NCBI RefSeq assembly: GCF_028885415.1 | Contig: NZ_CP118527.1 | Location: forward strand, 6,758,001-6,822,000 | Direction: 5' to 3' | DNA length: 64,000 nucleotides | Source of the DNA: Streptomyces coeruleorubidus | GTDB lineage: Bacteria > Actinomycetota > Actinomycetes > Streptomycetales > Streptomycetaceae | Shown here: in pieces, positions 21,775-30,506 of the stretch | Layout: the number at the start of each line of letters is the position of its first letter | How positions within the stretch are numbered: the first letter of the stretch is position 1 | Notes under the pieces: generated by a model | Told to the model about the DNA's origin: nothing | What the model saw: the letters and a program-made list of their open reading frames with translations, nothing else | Database searches by the model: none | Translations under genes and position numbers: made by a program

Positions 21775-24279
21775 ATGGACCCGAACACCCGGGGACCCGA
21801 GGAGTACGGCCACGACGGCGACAGTCAGTCGCCGCGCCAGCGCCCGCCCAGGGAATCCCTCACACCGGACTTCAGCCAGCACGCGCCCGCGCTCGCCCGC
21901 ACGGTGCAGCTGGTCTCCGGCGACTTCCTGCTGACCGTCAACCCCGTCGACGGCAGCGAGATAGAAGTGTGCCCGCCCGCCGAACGGCCCGCCAGACCGT
22001 CGAAGCTCAGCACCGCGGAGCGCGCCGAGGCCGAGCGCGCGGCCCGGCCGCCCGTCCCGCCCGGCCCCGCGCAGCCCAGCCTGCCGCTGCTGGCCCGCCA
22101 GGACGAGCGCGAGCGACTGGTGCGCCTGCTCGCCCGTGGCCGCTCGGTCCGCCTCACCGGCCCCGCCGGCTGCGGCCGCACCCGCCTCCTCGACCTCGTC
22201 TGCGAGGACTGCTCCGACCTCGCCCCCGACGGCGCCGTCCGCCTGAACGGCCTCGGCCGCACCTCCGACGACCTGCTGTACGACCTCTTCTACGCGGTGT
22301 ACAACGCCCCCCTGCACCGCCCGGACCGGGACGAACTGCTCGGTTACGTCCGTGAGATCGCCGCGGTCGTCGTCCTCGACGACCTCGAGTTCGGCGGCGC
22401 CGGGCTCGACGAACTGCTGGGGGCGACCCCCGAGTGCGCCTTCCTGCTCGGCGCCACCCCGGACGTGCCGGCGCCCTCCGCCGGCGCCGCCGTCGAGGAG
22501 GTCTTCCTCGGCGGCCTGGAGCGCGCGGCCGGGCTCGACCTGCTGGAACACGCCGTCGGCCGGCCCCTCACCGAGGAGGAGTCCAACTGGGCGGGTGACC
22601 TCTGGTTCGAGTCCGAGGGCCTGCCGCTGCGCTTCGTCCAGGCCGGTGCCCTGCTGCGGCAGCGCGACCGGCTGCGCGCCGGGACGAGTGCCGTCGACGA
22701 GTTCGGCGTCTTCGAGGACGCGCCCCCGGCCGACGTCAGCGAGGCCGCCGACGGCGACGACGTACCACTGCCCTCGCTCGGCGAGGCCGCCGCCCCCGCG
22801 CCGCTGCTCGCCTCCCGGCTGAGCGCCTCCGCCCGCGCCACCCTGCGGTTCGCCGTCGCGCTCGGCGGCGAGGTGCCGCACCAGGCGCATCTGCCCGCCC
22901 TGGTCGGCGACACCCACGCGGACGCCGCGCTCGGCGAACTGGCCGCCTGCGGCCTGGTCTCCCCGGTCGGCTCCCGCTACCGGCTCGCCGCGGGTGTCCT
23001 GACCCAGCTGGAGGCCGCCGGATACGCCGACGAGGCCGAGGCGGGCGCCCGCAGCGCCGCCCAGCACTACTCCTGGTGGGCCGGGCACCCCTCGGTCACC
23101 CCGGAGCGCGTGTGCGCCGAGGCCGACGCCCTCCTCGCCGCCCTGGCCCTGCTCGGGCCGCTCACCAGCCCGCCCGCCGAGGGCGAGGAGAGCCCGGCCG
23201 TGCACCTGGCGCGCACCGCCGCCCCCGCGTTCGCCGCGGGACTGCACTGGAGCGCCTGGGAACGCGTCCTGCGCACCGGCGCCGAGGCCGCCCGGCTCGC
23301 CGGGGACGTCGCCGAAGAGGCCTACTTCCACCACGAGCTCGGCATCCTCGCCCTGTGCGGCGGACAGCTCGACCGGGCCCGCGCCGAACTGGAGGCCTCC
23401 ATCGGCCTGCGCGGCGCCCTCTCCGACAAGCGCGGCACCGTCGCCGGCCGCCGTGCCCTCGCCCTGGTCGCCGACCGCTCGGGCACCCCGATCGGGCTCG
23501 GGCCGACCGCGGGCGACGAGGTGCCCGACGCCCGGTACGAGGAGTCGGCGTCCCCGGCCGGTGGTGTTCCGGCGGCCTTCCCGACCCTCCAGCAGCCCCC
23601 CTCGCCGACCCTGGTCACCCGCCACGGCTCGCCCGTGCCCTCGCGCAAGGCCCGGGGCGGCCTCAGGGGCCTGGCCCGGCGCAACCTCGTGGCCGCCGGC
23701 GCCGGTGCCCTGCTCGTCGCCGTGCTCGGCACGGTGGTGACCCTCGGCGCCACGTCCGACAAGGAGACGAACCCGCCGTCCGACCAGGTCGGCGTCAACC
23801 CCTCGGCCAGCCAGGGCGTCGACGACGGCAGCCTGGGCGCCGACCGGCCGGCGAACGACGGTGACGGCGGCACGGGCGCGGCGACGAGCCGCCCGACCGA
23901 CCCGGGCCCGGACGGCACGCCGGGCACCTCGGACGATCCGACCCCGACGGGCGATCCCAGCGGTTCCGCTGGCCCCAGCGACCCCGGGGCGACCTCGAAG
24001 CCGCCCACCACCTCGAAGCCGCCCACCACCTCGAAGCCGCCGGCCACGTCCAAGCCGCCGACGACGTCCAAGCCCCCCACGACGTCGAAGCCGCCGACGA
24101 CGTCCAAGCCGCCGACCTCACAGCCGCCCACGTCCCAGCCGCCGACCTCGCAGCCGCCGACGTCCCAGCCACCGACCTCGCAGCCGTCCACCTCCGACTC
24201 GGCCAGCGGCCCGGCGCCGAGCGCTCCCACGAGCACCACCGCGAGCGCGCCGGAGAGCAGCCCCGACCCGGTGATCTGA
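21775..24279 (+). CDS. membrane-anchored NTPase-like protein with a Pro/Thr/Ser repeat C-terminal tail
   Basis: 834 aa. Layout: disordered N-terminus (1-100), AAA/STAND-like ATP-binding region with GPAGCGRT at 129-136 (Walker A with Arg135 in place of Lys) and VVVLDDLEF as a likely Walker B, helical/TPR-like part (about 350-570), one transmembrane helix (about 638-660), then an outside tail with seven near-identical TSKPPT units and five TSQPPT units (about 739-805). The topology would put the NTPase inside and the mucin- or wall-like tail outside. No enzyme function assigned. It ends 13 bases before a strong bidirectional terminator. Confidence 0.8.
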   Translation: MDPNTRGPEEYGHDGDSQSPRQRPPRESLTPDFSQHAPALARTVQLVSGDFLLTVNPVDGSEIEVCPPAERPARPSKLSTAERAEAERAARPPVPPGPAQPSLPLLARQDERERLVRLLARGRSVRLTGPAGCGRTRLLDLVCEDCSDLAPDGAVRLNGLGRTSDDLLYDLFYAVYNAPLHRPDRDELLGYVREIAAVVVLDDLEFGGAGLDELLGATPECAFLLGATPDVPAPSAGAAVEEVFLGGLERAAGLDLLEHAVGRPLTEEESNWAGDLWFESEGLPLRFVQAGALLRQRDRLRAGTSAVDEFGVFEDAPPADVSEAADGDDVPLPSLGEAAAPAPLLASRLSASARATLRFAVALGGEVPHQAHLPALVGDTHADAALGELAACGLVSPVGSRYRLAAGVLTQLEAAGYADEAEAGARSAAQHYSWWAGHPSVTPERVCAEADALLAALALLGPLTSPPAEGEESPAVHLARTAAPAFAAGLHWSAWERVLRTGAEAARLAGDVAEEAYFHHELGILALCGGQLDRARAELEASIGLRGALSDKRGTVAGRRALALVADRSGTPIGLGPTAGDEVPDARYEESASPAGGVPAAFPTLQQPPSPTLVTRHGSPVPSRKARGGLRGLARRNLVAAGAGALLVAVLGTVVTLGATSDKETNPPSDQVGVNPSASQGVDDGSLGADRPANDGDGGTGAATSRPTDPGPDGTPGTSDDPTPTGDPSGSAGPSDPGATSKPPTTSKPPTTSKPPATSKPPTTSKPPTTSKPPTTSKPPTSQPPTSQPPTSQPPTSQPPTSQPSTSDSASGPAPSAPTSTTASAPESSPDPVI
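23991..24190 (+). repeat. tandem hexapeptide-coding repeat (TSKPPT/TSQPPT)
   Basis: Direct in-frame repeats of about 18 bases encode seven Thr-Ser-Lys-Pro-Pro units followed by five Thr-Ser-Gln-Pro-Pro units. The DNA copies differ at third positions, so the protein sequence rather than the DNA is conserved. Copy number is likely to vary between strains. Confidence 0.8.
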
Positions 24280-24292
24280 CACCCGTACACAC

Positions 24293-24329
24293 AGCAGGGC
24301 CGGGTCCGTTCCTCGGACCCGGCCCTGCT
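24293..24329. terminator. bidirectional terminator between convergent genes
   Basis: AGCAGGGCCGGGTCCG (24293-24308) and its exact complement (24314-24329) form a 16-bp stem with loop TTCCT, midway between the stops at 24279 and 24350. Confidence 0.88.
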
Positions 24330-24349
24330 CGTCTTGTACGTGCGGTGTG

Positions 24350-25030
24350 TCAGAACAGCCGCAGCTTGTCGTCCTCGATGCCCCGCAGCGCGTCGTAGTC
24401 GAGGACCTGGCAGCCGATGCCGCGGTCGGTCGCGAGGACCCGGGCCTGGGGCTTGATCTCCTGCGCGGCGAAGATGCCGCGGACCGGGGCGAGATGGGGA
24501 TCGCGGTTCAGCAGCTCCAGATAACGCGTCAGCTGCTCCACGCCGTCGATCTCACCGCGCCGCTTGATCTCCACCGCGACGGTCTTGCCGTCGGCGTCCC
24601 GGCACAGGATGTCGACCGGACCGATGGCCGTCGGGTACTCGCGGCGGATGAGGGTGTAGCCGTCGCCGAGTGTTTCGATGCGGTCGGCGAGCAGCTCCTG
24701 GAGGTGCGCTTCCACGCCGTCCTTGATCAGGCCGGGATCGACGCCCAGTTCGTGCGAGGAGTCGTGGAGGACTTCCTCCATCGTGATGATGAGCTTCTCG
24801 CCCGCCTTGTTGACGACGGTCCAGACGCCCGCGGTGCCGTCGGAGTCACCGGGCTCTTCCTTCACCGTGCAGGGCGGCGACATCCAGTTCAGGGGCTTGT
24901 AGGCCCGGTCGTCGGCGTGGATCGAGACGCTGCCGTCCGCCTTCACCAGAATCAGGCGCGGGGCCGAGGGAAGGTGGGCGGTGAGCCGCCCGGCGTAGTC
25001 CACGGAGCAGCGGGCAATGACGAGACGCAT
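24350..25030 (-). CDS. nucS: NucS/EndoMS mismatch-specific endonuclease
   Basis: 226 aa; ATG 25030 gives the usual N-terminus MRLVIARC. The C-terminal RecB-like nuclease domain has Asp140, Glu154-x-Lys156 (VEIKRRGE) and Gln166. The last residues DDKLRLF form the clamp-binding tail known in this family. It cuts both strands at mismatches and replaces MutS/MutL in actinobacteria. An 18-bp palindrome lies 16 bases upstream of the start. Confidence 0.95.
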   Translation of the reverse strand: MRLVIARCSVDYAGRLTAHLPSAPRLILVKADGSVSIHADDRAYKPLNWMSPPCTVKEEPGDSDGTAGVWTVVNKAGEKLIITMEEVLHDSSHELGVDPGLIKDGVEAHLQELLADRIETLGDGYTLIRREYPTAIGPVDILCRDADGKTVAVEIKRRGEIDGVEQLTRYLELLNRDPHLAPVRGIFAAQEIKPQARVLATDRGIGCQVLDYDALRGIEDDKLRLF

Positions 25031-25045
25031 GGTCGGCAACGCTAC

Positions 25046-25063
25046 TCGACAGGCACCTGTCGA
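25046..25063. promoter_or_regulatory. 18-bp palindrome upstream of nucS
   Basis: TCGACAGG-CA-CCTGTCGA has perfect 8-bp arms, 16 bases before the nucS ATG, in the divergent region between nucS and the next gene. It may be a repressor site or a hairpin covering the ribosome site. No regulator can be named. Confidence 0.5.
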
Positions 25064-25286
25064 CGCGATTCGCCCTGGAAAACACGTGTTCGGTAATGGC
25101 CGATTGTGTGCAGGGTGTGGTCATTGTGAGTGCCTCATCTGCGCATTCTCCTGGTGCCGTCACCGTCGGTTGCTTACGGTATGAACGGGAGGTCGCGACG
25201 TATGTACGCAGCGTGTCCGGTATCGCGAACTCCCTTATCTGTCCGGCAACCCCTGCCCGCCGGGCGGGGGTGCGAGAGGAGAACTC

Positions 25287-25679
25287 ATGTCGCTCGACGT
25301 CTCACCGGCCCTACTCGAACAGGCCGAGCGAGGCGAGGTCGACGAAGCGGAATTCGTCGACTGCGTCCGGACCTCCCTGCCCTATGCGTGGGAGATGATC
25401 AGCTCCCTGGTGGTCCAGCTGAAGGTGGACGGCGGTGCGTTCGCCGACAACCAGACGCCTCCGCCGGACGAGCGGGCACGCGGTCAGCTGCTGCGTGCGC
25501 TTGCGAGTGACGCGATACGCGGCGCGCTGCAACGGCACTTCGGTGTGCGACTGGCCTTCCAGAACTGCCACAGGGTGGCGGTGTTCCCGCTTGACTCCTC
25601 GGTCGACGAGAAGCTGGGCCGCTTCACGTCGGTCCGCAGCCAGGTGCTCAACCAGTCACCCGAGTTCCGGGACTGCTGA
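25287..25679 (+). CDS. conserved Streptomyces hypothetical protein (SCO5389-type)
   Basis: 130 aa, ATG after GAGGAGAAC. Mostly alpha-helical and acidic at the N-terminus (LEQAERGEVDEAEFVDCVR), no membrane segment and no known catalytic motif. The sequence is strongly conserved in Streptomyces next to nucS, as I recall it. It is divergent from nucS with 256 bases between, including the palindrome. Function unknown. Confidence 0.75.
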   Translation: MSLDVSPALLEQAERGEVDEAEFVDCVRTSLPYAWEMISSLVVQLKVDGGAFADNQTPPPDERARGQLLRALASDAIRGALQRHFGVRLAFQNCHRVAVFPLDSSVDEKLGRFTSVRSQVLNQSPEFRDC

Positions 25680-25762
25680 CGCGGCGCCGCTTGCTTGCCG
25701 CTCCGTACGCGGGAGGTGCAGTTTTGTACCGGAGCGGCAAGCCCCAGGAACCCCCCACGCTT

Positions 25763-26791
25763 TCAGACGAGTTGGGGGAGCACCTCGGACCCCAGCCGTC
25801 GTACGTTCTCCTCCGTCGCCGCCAGGTCCCCGGAGCCCTCGACGAGCAGGGCGAAGCGGGAGATGCCGGTCCGCTCGCTGGTCGCCGCCAGCCGGTCGGC
25901 GCACAACCGCGGTGTGCCCACCGGGTGCAGCCCGCAGAGCAGTTCGGTGTACGCCAGCGGGTCGCGCATCCGGCGCGTGCGCCCGTCGACCGTGACATGC
26001 GCATCCAAGCCCTGCTTCAGCCAGCCCGGCATCGCCTTGATCAGCGTCTCCGCCGCGTCGACCCGCCGGTCCGCGATCTGGCAGACGCCCGCCGACACAT
26101 GGGACGCGCCCTGGATCTCCTCGGCCGGCCGGCCGCACGCCCGCGCGTGCCGCCGCCACAGGGCGACCATCTCGGCCTTCTCCTCGTCCCCGACGTGCAT
26201 CCCGAGCAGCATCGACAGACCGCGCTCGGCGGCCAGCCGCACACTCGCCGGTGACGTGCAGGCGACGACGAGCTCGGGCCCCTCGATCTCGGTCAGGGCC
26301 TCCGACGGCCGGGGAACCACCGGGACTTCACGGAAGCGGAAGCGCTCCCCGTCGGCCGCCACCGACGCGTCGCGCAGCCAGCGCACCAGGACGTCCAGGG
26401 ACTCCGGGAACCCTTTCTCGTACGCCTCCAGGCCCGCGCCGAACACCTCCAGGTCGACCCACGGGCCGCCGCGCCCGACGCCGAGCGTGAAACGGCCGTC
26501 GCTCGTGTGGTGCAGCAGCGCCGCCTGTTCGCCGAGGGCCACGGGGTGGGAGGTGGGCAGGACGCTGACCGCCGTGCCGACCCGGATACGGCGGGTGCGG
26601 CCGAGCAGGAAAGCGGCCAGGGTGACCGCCGACGGGCACGTGCCGTACGGCACGAAGTGGTGTTCGGCCAGCCAGACCGTGTCGAGCCCGGCCTCCTCGG
26701 CGACCTCGGCCGAGCGGACCGCGCGGTGCAGCGCCTCTCCCTCGCCCTGACCGGGGAACTGGGCCGCCAACACGAAACTTCCAACGCGCAT
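25763..26791 (-). CDS. LLM-class flavin-dependent oxidoreductase (luciferase-like)
   Basis: 342 aa from ATG 26791; the long open frame upstream is not coding. F420- or FMN-dependent TIM-barrel family: AEEAGLDTVWLAEHHF (about 29-44), RRIRVGTAVSVLPTSHPV and GRFTLGVGRGG are characteristic. Substrate unknown. The stop codon lies inside a GGGGGAG/CCCCCC repeat block (25749-25780), so the last residues VLPQLV may come from a repeat that invaded the 3' end. Confidence 0.87.
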   Translation of the reverse strand: MRVGSFVLAAQFPGQGEGEALHRAVRSAEVAEEAGLDTVWLAEHHFVPYGTCPSAVTLAAFLLGRTRRIRVGTAVSVLPTSHPVALGEQAALLHHTSDGRFTLGVGRGGPWVDLEVFGAGLEAYEKGFPESLDVLVRWLRDASVAADGERFRFREVPVVPRPSEALTEIEGPELVVACTSPASVRLAAERGLSMLLGMHVGDEEKAEMVALWRRHARACGRPAEEIQGASHVSAGVCQIADRRVDAAETLIKAMPGWLKQGLDAHVTVDGRTRRMRDPLAYTELLCGLHPVGTPRLCADRLAATSERTGISRFALLVEGSGDLAATEENVRRLGSEVLPQLV

Positions 26792-27066
26792 TGCTTTCCT
26801 GCTTCCTTGGCTCCGACACGGGAGCTCCCCCACAGGGCATAACCGTCTGACACGTGCCGAGGACACGGCCGGTCGACGTATTTTGCGGATTGTCTGCAGA
26901 ATGGGGCGTTCCGCGGGGAGCCCGGGAAGACCCCGACGGGGAGACCTCGGCGGACTCCGCCTCGCCCGGCGAGGGACTTGTGGCGATCGGTGGCGTACGC
27001 GTACCCCGGTCCGCGCCGCGTAGGCTGGACGGGCCCCGTGTCCTGTATAGCCCCGAGAGGTGTCCC

Positions 27067-27399
27067 GTGTCCCCGCGTCGCAACCGACCCAAGGGCGCTG
27101 TTTCGTCCGGCCGGAGCGCCGAGGACGACCGCCCCGGCCGCTACGGCGGCTGGCAGTCGTCGGAGAACTGGCAGGGCGAGAACTGGAGCGTGCGGCACGT
27201 GGCCGGGGCGAGCGCGCAGGGCAAGTCGTACCGCTGCCCCGGCTGCGACCAGATGATCCCGGACGGGGTGCCGCACGTGGTGGCCTGGTCCGAGCACACA
27301 GGCGTGGACGACCGCCGGCACTGGCACAAGGCTTGCTGGAACGCGCGGGACCGCCGCACCCCCGGGGTGCGGCGGTCCCGTAACGCGCCCAGATTCTGA
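27067..27399 (+). CDS. small zinc-ribbon-like protein
   Basis: 110 aa, GTG start (27067). The basic N-terminus (SPRRNRPKG) is followed by a conserved core with YRCPGCDQMIPDGVPHVVAW and HWHKACW: two CxxC cysteines plus His/Cys further on look like a treble-clef or zinc-ribbon. Such proteins are often labelled ATP/GTP-binding in Streptomyces without support; no P-loop is seen. Function unknown, possibly nucleic-acid binding. Confidence 0.75.
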   Translation: MSPRRNRPKGAVSSGRSAEDDRPGRYGGWQSSENWQGENWSVRHVAGASAQGKSYRCPGCDQMIPDGVPHVVAWSEHTGVDDRRHWHKACWNARDRRTPGVRRSRNAPRF

Positions 27400-27405
27400 C
27401 GGACC

Positions 27406-28275
27406 TCAGACGTCCCGCTTCTCCAGCAGCGCGAAGGCGGCGGCGAACGCGACGGCCGTCGCGCCGAGGATGATCCACAGCGGGTCCCAGCCGGACGGGC
27501 CGGACTGGCTGAGGGAGTTGGAGTAGAAGACGCTCAGCTGGTTCGGGATCGAGTACTCGAACAGCGCGTCGCGGACGTCCTGCAGCGACTCCGAGAACAT
27601 GAACAGCGCGATCACCAGCGGGGCGAGCACGGCGCCGATCATGATGGTGATGGCGCCCGCCGAATGCCGGATGATCGATCCGATGGCGAGCGAGAGCAGG
27701 CCCAGCAGCGCGACGTACGCCGCGATGCCGACCGTGCCCCTCAGCCACTCCCCGGTGGACGGGTCCTTGGCGCCCTGGCCCTCCAGCATCGCCACGTGCA
27801 GGAAGGCGACGAGGGACGCCGACACCAGCGTCACCACGAACGCGACCAGGAAGAACACGATGCCCTTCGCCGCCAGCACCCGGCCCCGGCTCGGGCACGC
27901 GACCATCGTGGTGCGGACCATGCCCGTGCCGTACTCGGAGGCCGTGGTCAGCACGCCCAGCGTGATGATGCACATGCTGCCGAGCAACAGTCCGAAGAAG
28001 CCCAGCCCGAGCGGGCTCTCGCCGGACAGGGCCGGGTCGGAGTTCGCCACCACCACGCCGGTCAGCGTGCCGATGCCGACGACGAGCAGGACGAACACGC
28101 CGAGCGTCCACATCGTGGAGCGCACCGACCTGATCTTCGTCCACTCGGAGGCGATGGCATGCCCGAGGTGCGTCCGCACGACCGGGATCGGCGAGGTGTA
28201 GCCGGGGTACGAAGAACCGGGTGCCGCCTCCCAGGTGGGTGCGGCCGGCGGCATCTGGGGCTGAGGGCTGCTCAT
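27406..28275 (-). CDS. ABC-2 type permease (transporter 1)
   Basis: 289 aa. A Pro-rich cytoplasmic N-terminus (1-35) precedes six hydrophobic segments. SEWTKIRSVRSTMWTL is shared with the permease at 29734-30504, showing that the two are paralogues. The ATG overlaps the stop of its ATPase (ATGA), so it is coupled to it. Substrate unknown. Confidence 0.88.
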   Translation of the reverse strand: MSSPQPQMPPAAPTWEAAPGSSYPGYTSPIPVVRTHLGHAIASEWTKIRSVRSTMWTLGVFVLLVVGIGTLTGVVVANSDPALSGESPLGLGFFGLLLGSMCIITLGVLTTASEYGTGMVRTTMVACPSRGRVLAAKGIVFFLVAFVVTLVSASLVAFLHVAMLEGQGAKDPSTGEWLRGTVGIAAYVALLGLLSLAIGSIIRHSAGAITIMIGAVLAPLVIALFMFSESLQDVRDALFEYSIPNQLSVFYSNSLSQSGPSGWDPLWIILGATAVAFAAAFALLEKRDV

Positions 28276-29600
28276 CGGGGGTCCTCGGGCTTGGTCAGGT
28301 CGGAGGTCGGGACGGGCGCGGGCGCGGCGCTCGCCTGCGGAGCCGGCGCGGCGGGCGCCGCCGGGGACTGGGGTGCTGCCGGGCCCGCGTGCTGCGCGGG
28401 CGTCTGCGGCGCCTGACCTGCCGGCTGGGCGTACGGGTTGGGCGTTCCCGTGCCGGAGGCGCCCGGGGCGACCGGAGCGGTCCCAGGCGCACCCGGGGCC
28501 CCCGGTGCGCCGTACGGGCCGGCCGGTGCCTGGCCCGGCGCGCCCTGCGGCGGCATCGAGAAGGGCTGCCCGCCCTGCTGGGGCGGCGGCGGGGCGTACC
28601 AACCGGGCTGGCCCTGCCCGGGCACCGGCACCGGGGACTGCGCCCCGGGCGGCAGCGGCTGCTGGAGCCCTTCCTTCTGGTCGATGGTCGAGCGGTAGTC
28701 GACCGCGCCCTGCGTCATCCGCATGTACGCCTCCTCCAGCGAGGCCTGGTGCGGCGACAGCTCCCACAGCCGTACGTCGTGGTCGTGCGCGATGTCGCTG
28801 ATGCGGGGGAGCGCCAGCCCGGTCACGCGCAGCGCGCCGTCCTGCTCGGGCAGCACGTGCCCGCCCGACTCGGTGAGCGCGGCCGACAGCTTCTCACGCT
28901 GCTGCGGCTCGGTGTCGGGCGTGCGGACGCGCGCGAAGTCCGCGGAGTTCGCGGAGATGAAGTCCGTGACGCTCATGTCGGCGAGCAGCTGCCCGCGCCC
29001 GATGACGATGAGGTGGTCGGCGGTCAGCGCCATCTCGCTCATCAGATGGGAGGAGACGAAGACCGTACGGCCCTCCGCCGCGAGTGCCTTCATCAGGTTG
29101 CGCACCCAGAGGATGCCCTCGGGGTCGAGGCCGTTGACCGGCTCGTCGAACAGCAGCACCTGCGGGTCGCCGAGCAGCGCGGCGGCGATGCCGAGCCGCT
29201 GCCCCATGCCCAGGGAGAAGCCCTTGGACCGCTTCTTGGCCACGTCCTGGAGGCCGACGACCCCGAGCACCTCGTCCACCCGCTTGGCCGGGATGCCCGA
29301 CAGCTGGGCCAGGCACAGCAGGTGGTTGCGGGCGGCCCGGCCGCCGTGCACGGCCTTGGCGTCCAGCAGGGCACCGACCTGGCGGGGGGCGTTGGGCAGC
29401 TTGCGGTACGGATAGCCGCTGATCGTCACATGCCCGGCCGTCGGGTTGTCCAGGCCGAGGATCATCCGCATCGTCGTCGACTTGCCCGAGCCGTTCGGCC
29501 CGAGGAAGCCGGTGACCGATCCCGGCCGCACCTGAAAGGAAAGGTTGTACACAGCGGTCTTGTCGCCGTAGCGCTTCGTCAGGCCGACTGCTTCGATCAT
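28272..29600 (-). CDS. ABC transporter ATP-binding protein with a long Pro/Ala/Gly/Gln-rich tail (transporter 1)
   Basis: 442 aa from ATG 29600. ABC domain (1-230): GPNGSGKSTT, FSLGMGQRLGIAAAL (degenerate signature), LLFDEPVNGLDPEG. After a conserved C-terminal region (SPHQASLEEAYMRMT, about 295-310) there is a tail of about 130 residues rich in Pro, Ala, Gly and Gln, absent from its paralogue at 30507. The tail is low-complexity and cytoplasmic, perhaps an interaction or tethering element. Confidence 0.88.
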   Translation of the reverse strand: MIEAVGLTKRYGDKTAVYNLSFQVRPGSVTGFLGPNGSGKSTTMRMILGLDNPTAGHVTISGYPYRKLPNAPRQVGALLDAKAVHGGRAARNHLLCLAQLSGIPAKRVDEVLGVVGLQDVAKKRSKGFSLGMGQRLGIAAALLGDPQVLLFDEPVNGLDPEGILWVRNLMKALAAEGRTVFVSSHLMSEMALTADHLIVIGRGQLLADMSVTDFISANSADFARVRTPDTEPQQREKLSAALTESGGHVLPEQDGALRVTGLALPRISDIAHDHDVRLWELSPHQASLEEAYMRMTQGAVDYRSTIDQKEGLQQPLPPGAQSPVPVPGQGQPGWYAPPPPQQGGQPFSMPPQGAPGQAPAGPYGAPGAPGAPGTAPVAPGASGTGTPNPYAQPAGQAPQTPAQHAGPAAPQSPAAPAAPAPQASAAPAPVPTSDLTKPEDPR

Positions 29601-29733
29601 GCTCCGCACCCATCGCAAGGTTCAGGACAGCGGGGCACACGCCCCCGTAAGGGTTAGGAGGATATCGAGGCGCTGACGGTTCCGCTCAAAAGAAAGTAAA
29701 GGGTGGAGCGCGACACGCCCCGGCAGCCTCTTC

Positions 29734-30504
29734 CTAGGCGTCGCGCTTCTTCAGCAGCACGTACCCGCCGACCAGTGCCGCGAGCACCCACAACCCCATG
29801 ATCCCGAGACCGCCCCACGGCCCGTACGGGACGTCGTCGTCGAGGGGCGGGACCACCTGCATGATCCGGCTGCCGGCCTGGTCGGGCAGAAACCGGCCGA
29901 CCTTCTTCGTCGCGTCGACATTGCCCAGGACGCTGGAGATCAGGAAGAAGAACGGCATCAGGATGCCCAGCGACAGCATCGGCGAGCGCAGCATCGCGGC
30001 GACGCCCATGGAGAACATCGCGATCAGGGCCATGTAGAGGCCGCCGCCGATCACGGCCCGCAGCACCCCCGCATCGCCGATCTCGGCCCGGTGCTCGCCG
30101 AGCATCGCCTGCCCCAGGAAGAAGGCGGCGAAGCTGGTGACGAGGCCGACCAGGAGGGCGAGACCGCTGGCCACCGCGATCTTGCTGAACAGGAAGAAGC
30201 CGCGCTTCGGCACGGCGGCCAGCGAGGTGCGGATCATGCCGGTGCTGTACTCGTTCGACACCACCAGCACACCGAACACGATCATCGCGAGCTGCCCGAG
30301 GCTCATCCCCGCGAAGCTGATGAACGTCGGGTCGAACTCCGCCCGCTGCTGCGCGCCCATGGAGTCGAACTCGTTCTTGGACAGGGCCGAGATCAGCATG
30401 CCGAGGGCGACCGTCACGACCACCACCAGCGAGAGGGTCCACACCGTGGACGCCACCGACCGGATCTTCGTCCACTCCGACCGTACGACCTGCGTCGTCG
30501 CCAT
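29734..30504 (-). CDS. ABC-2 type permease (transporter 2)
   Basis: 256 aa from ATG 30504 (GAGGGG upstream). Begins MATTQVVRSEWTKIRSVAST, then six hydrophobic segments with SNEYSTGMIRTSLAAVPKRG between the second and third. It lies 2 bases after the ATPase gene below. Resembles bacteriocin or lantibiotic self-protection permeases, but no such cluster is adjacent. Confidence 0.88.
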   Translation of the reverse strand: MATTQVVRSEWTKIRSVASTVWTLSLVVVVTVALGMLISALSKNEFDSMGAQQRAEFDPTFISFAGMSLGQLAMIVFGVLVVSNEYSTGMIRTSLAAVPKRGFFLFSKIAVASGLALLVGLVTSFAAFFLGQAMLGEHRAEIGDAGVLRAVIGGGLYMALIAMFSMGVAAMLRSPMLSLGILMPFFFLISSVLGNVDATKKVGRFLPDQAGSRIMQVVPPLDDDVPYGPWGGLGIMGLWVLAALVGGYVLLKKRDA

Positions 30505-30506
30505 GC

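Noticed and set aside
23991..24190. Regular short repeats resembling a CRISPR array or a minisatellite
   Set aside because: They are in frame and encode TSKPPT/TSQPPT units inside a clear gene; there are no spacers and no cas genes.
27067..27399. ATP/GTP-binding protein, the usual label of this small gene
   Set aside because: No P-loop is visible; the Cys/His pattern supports a zinc-ribbon-like protein instead.
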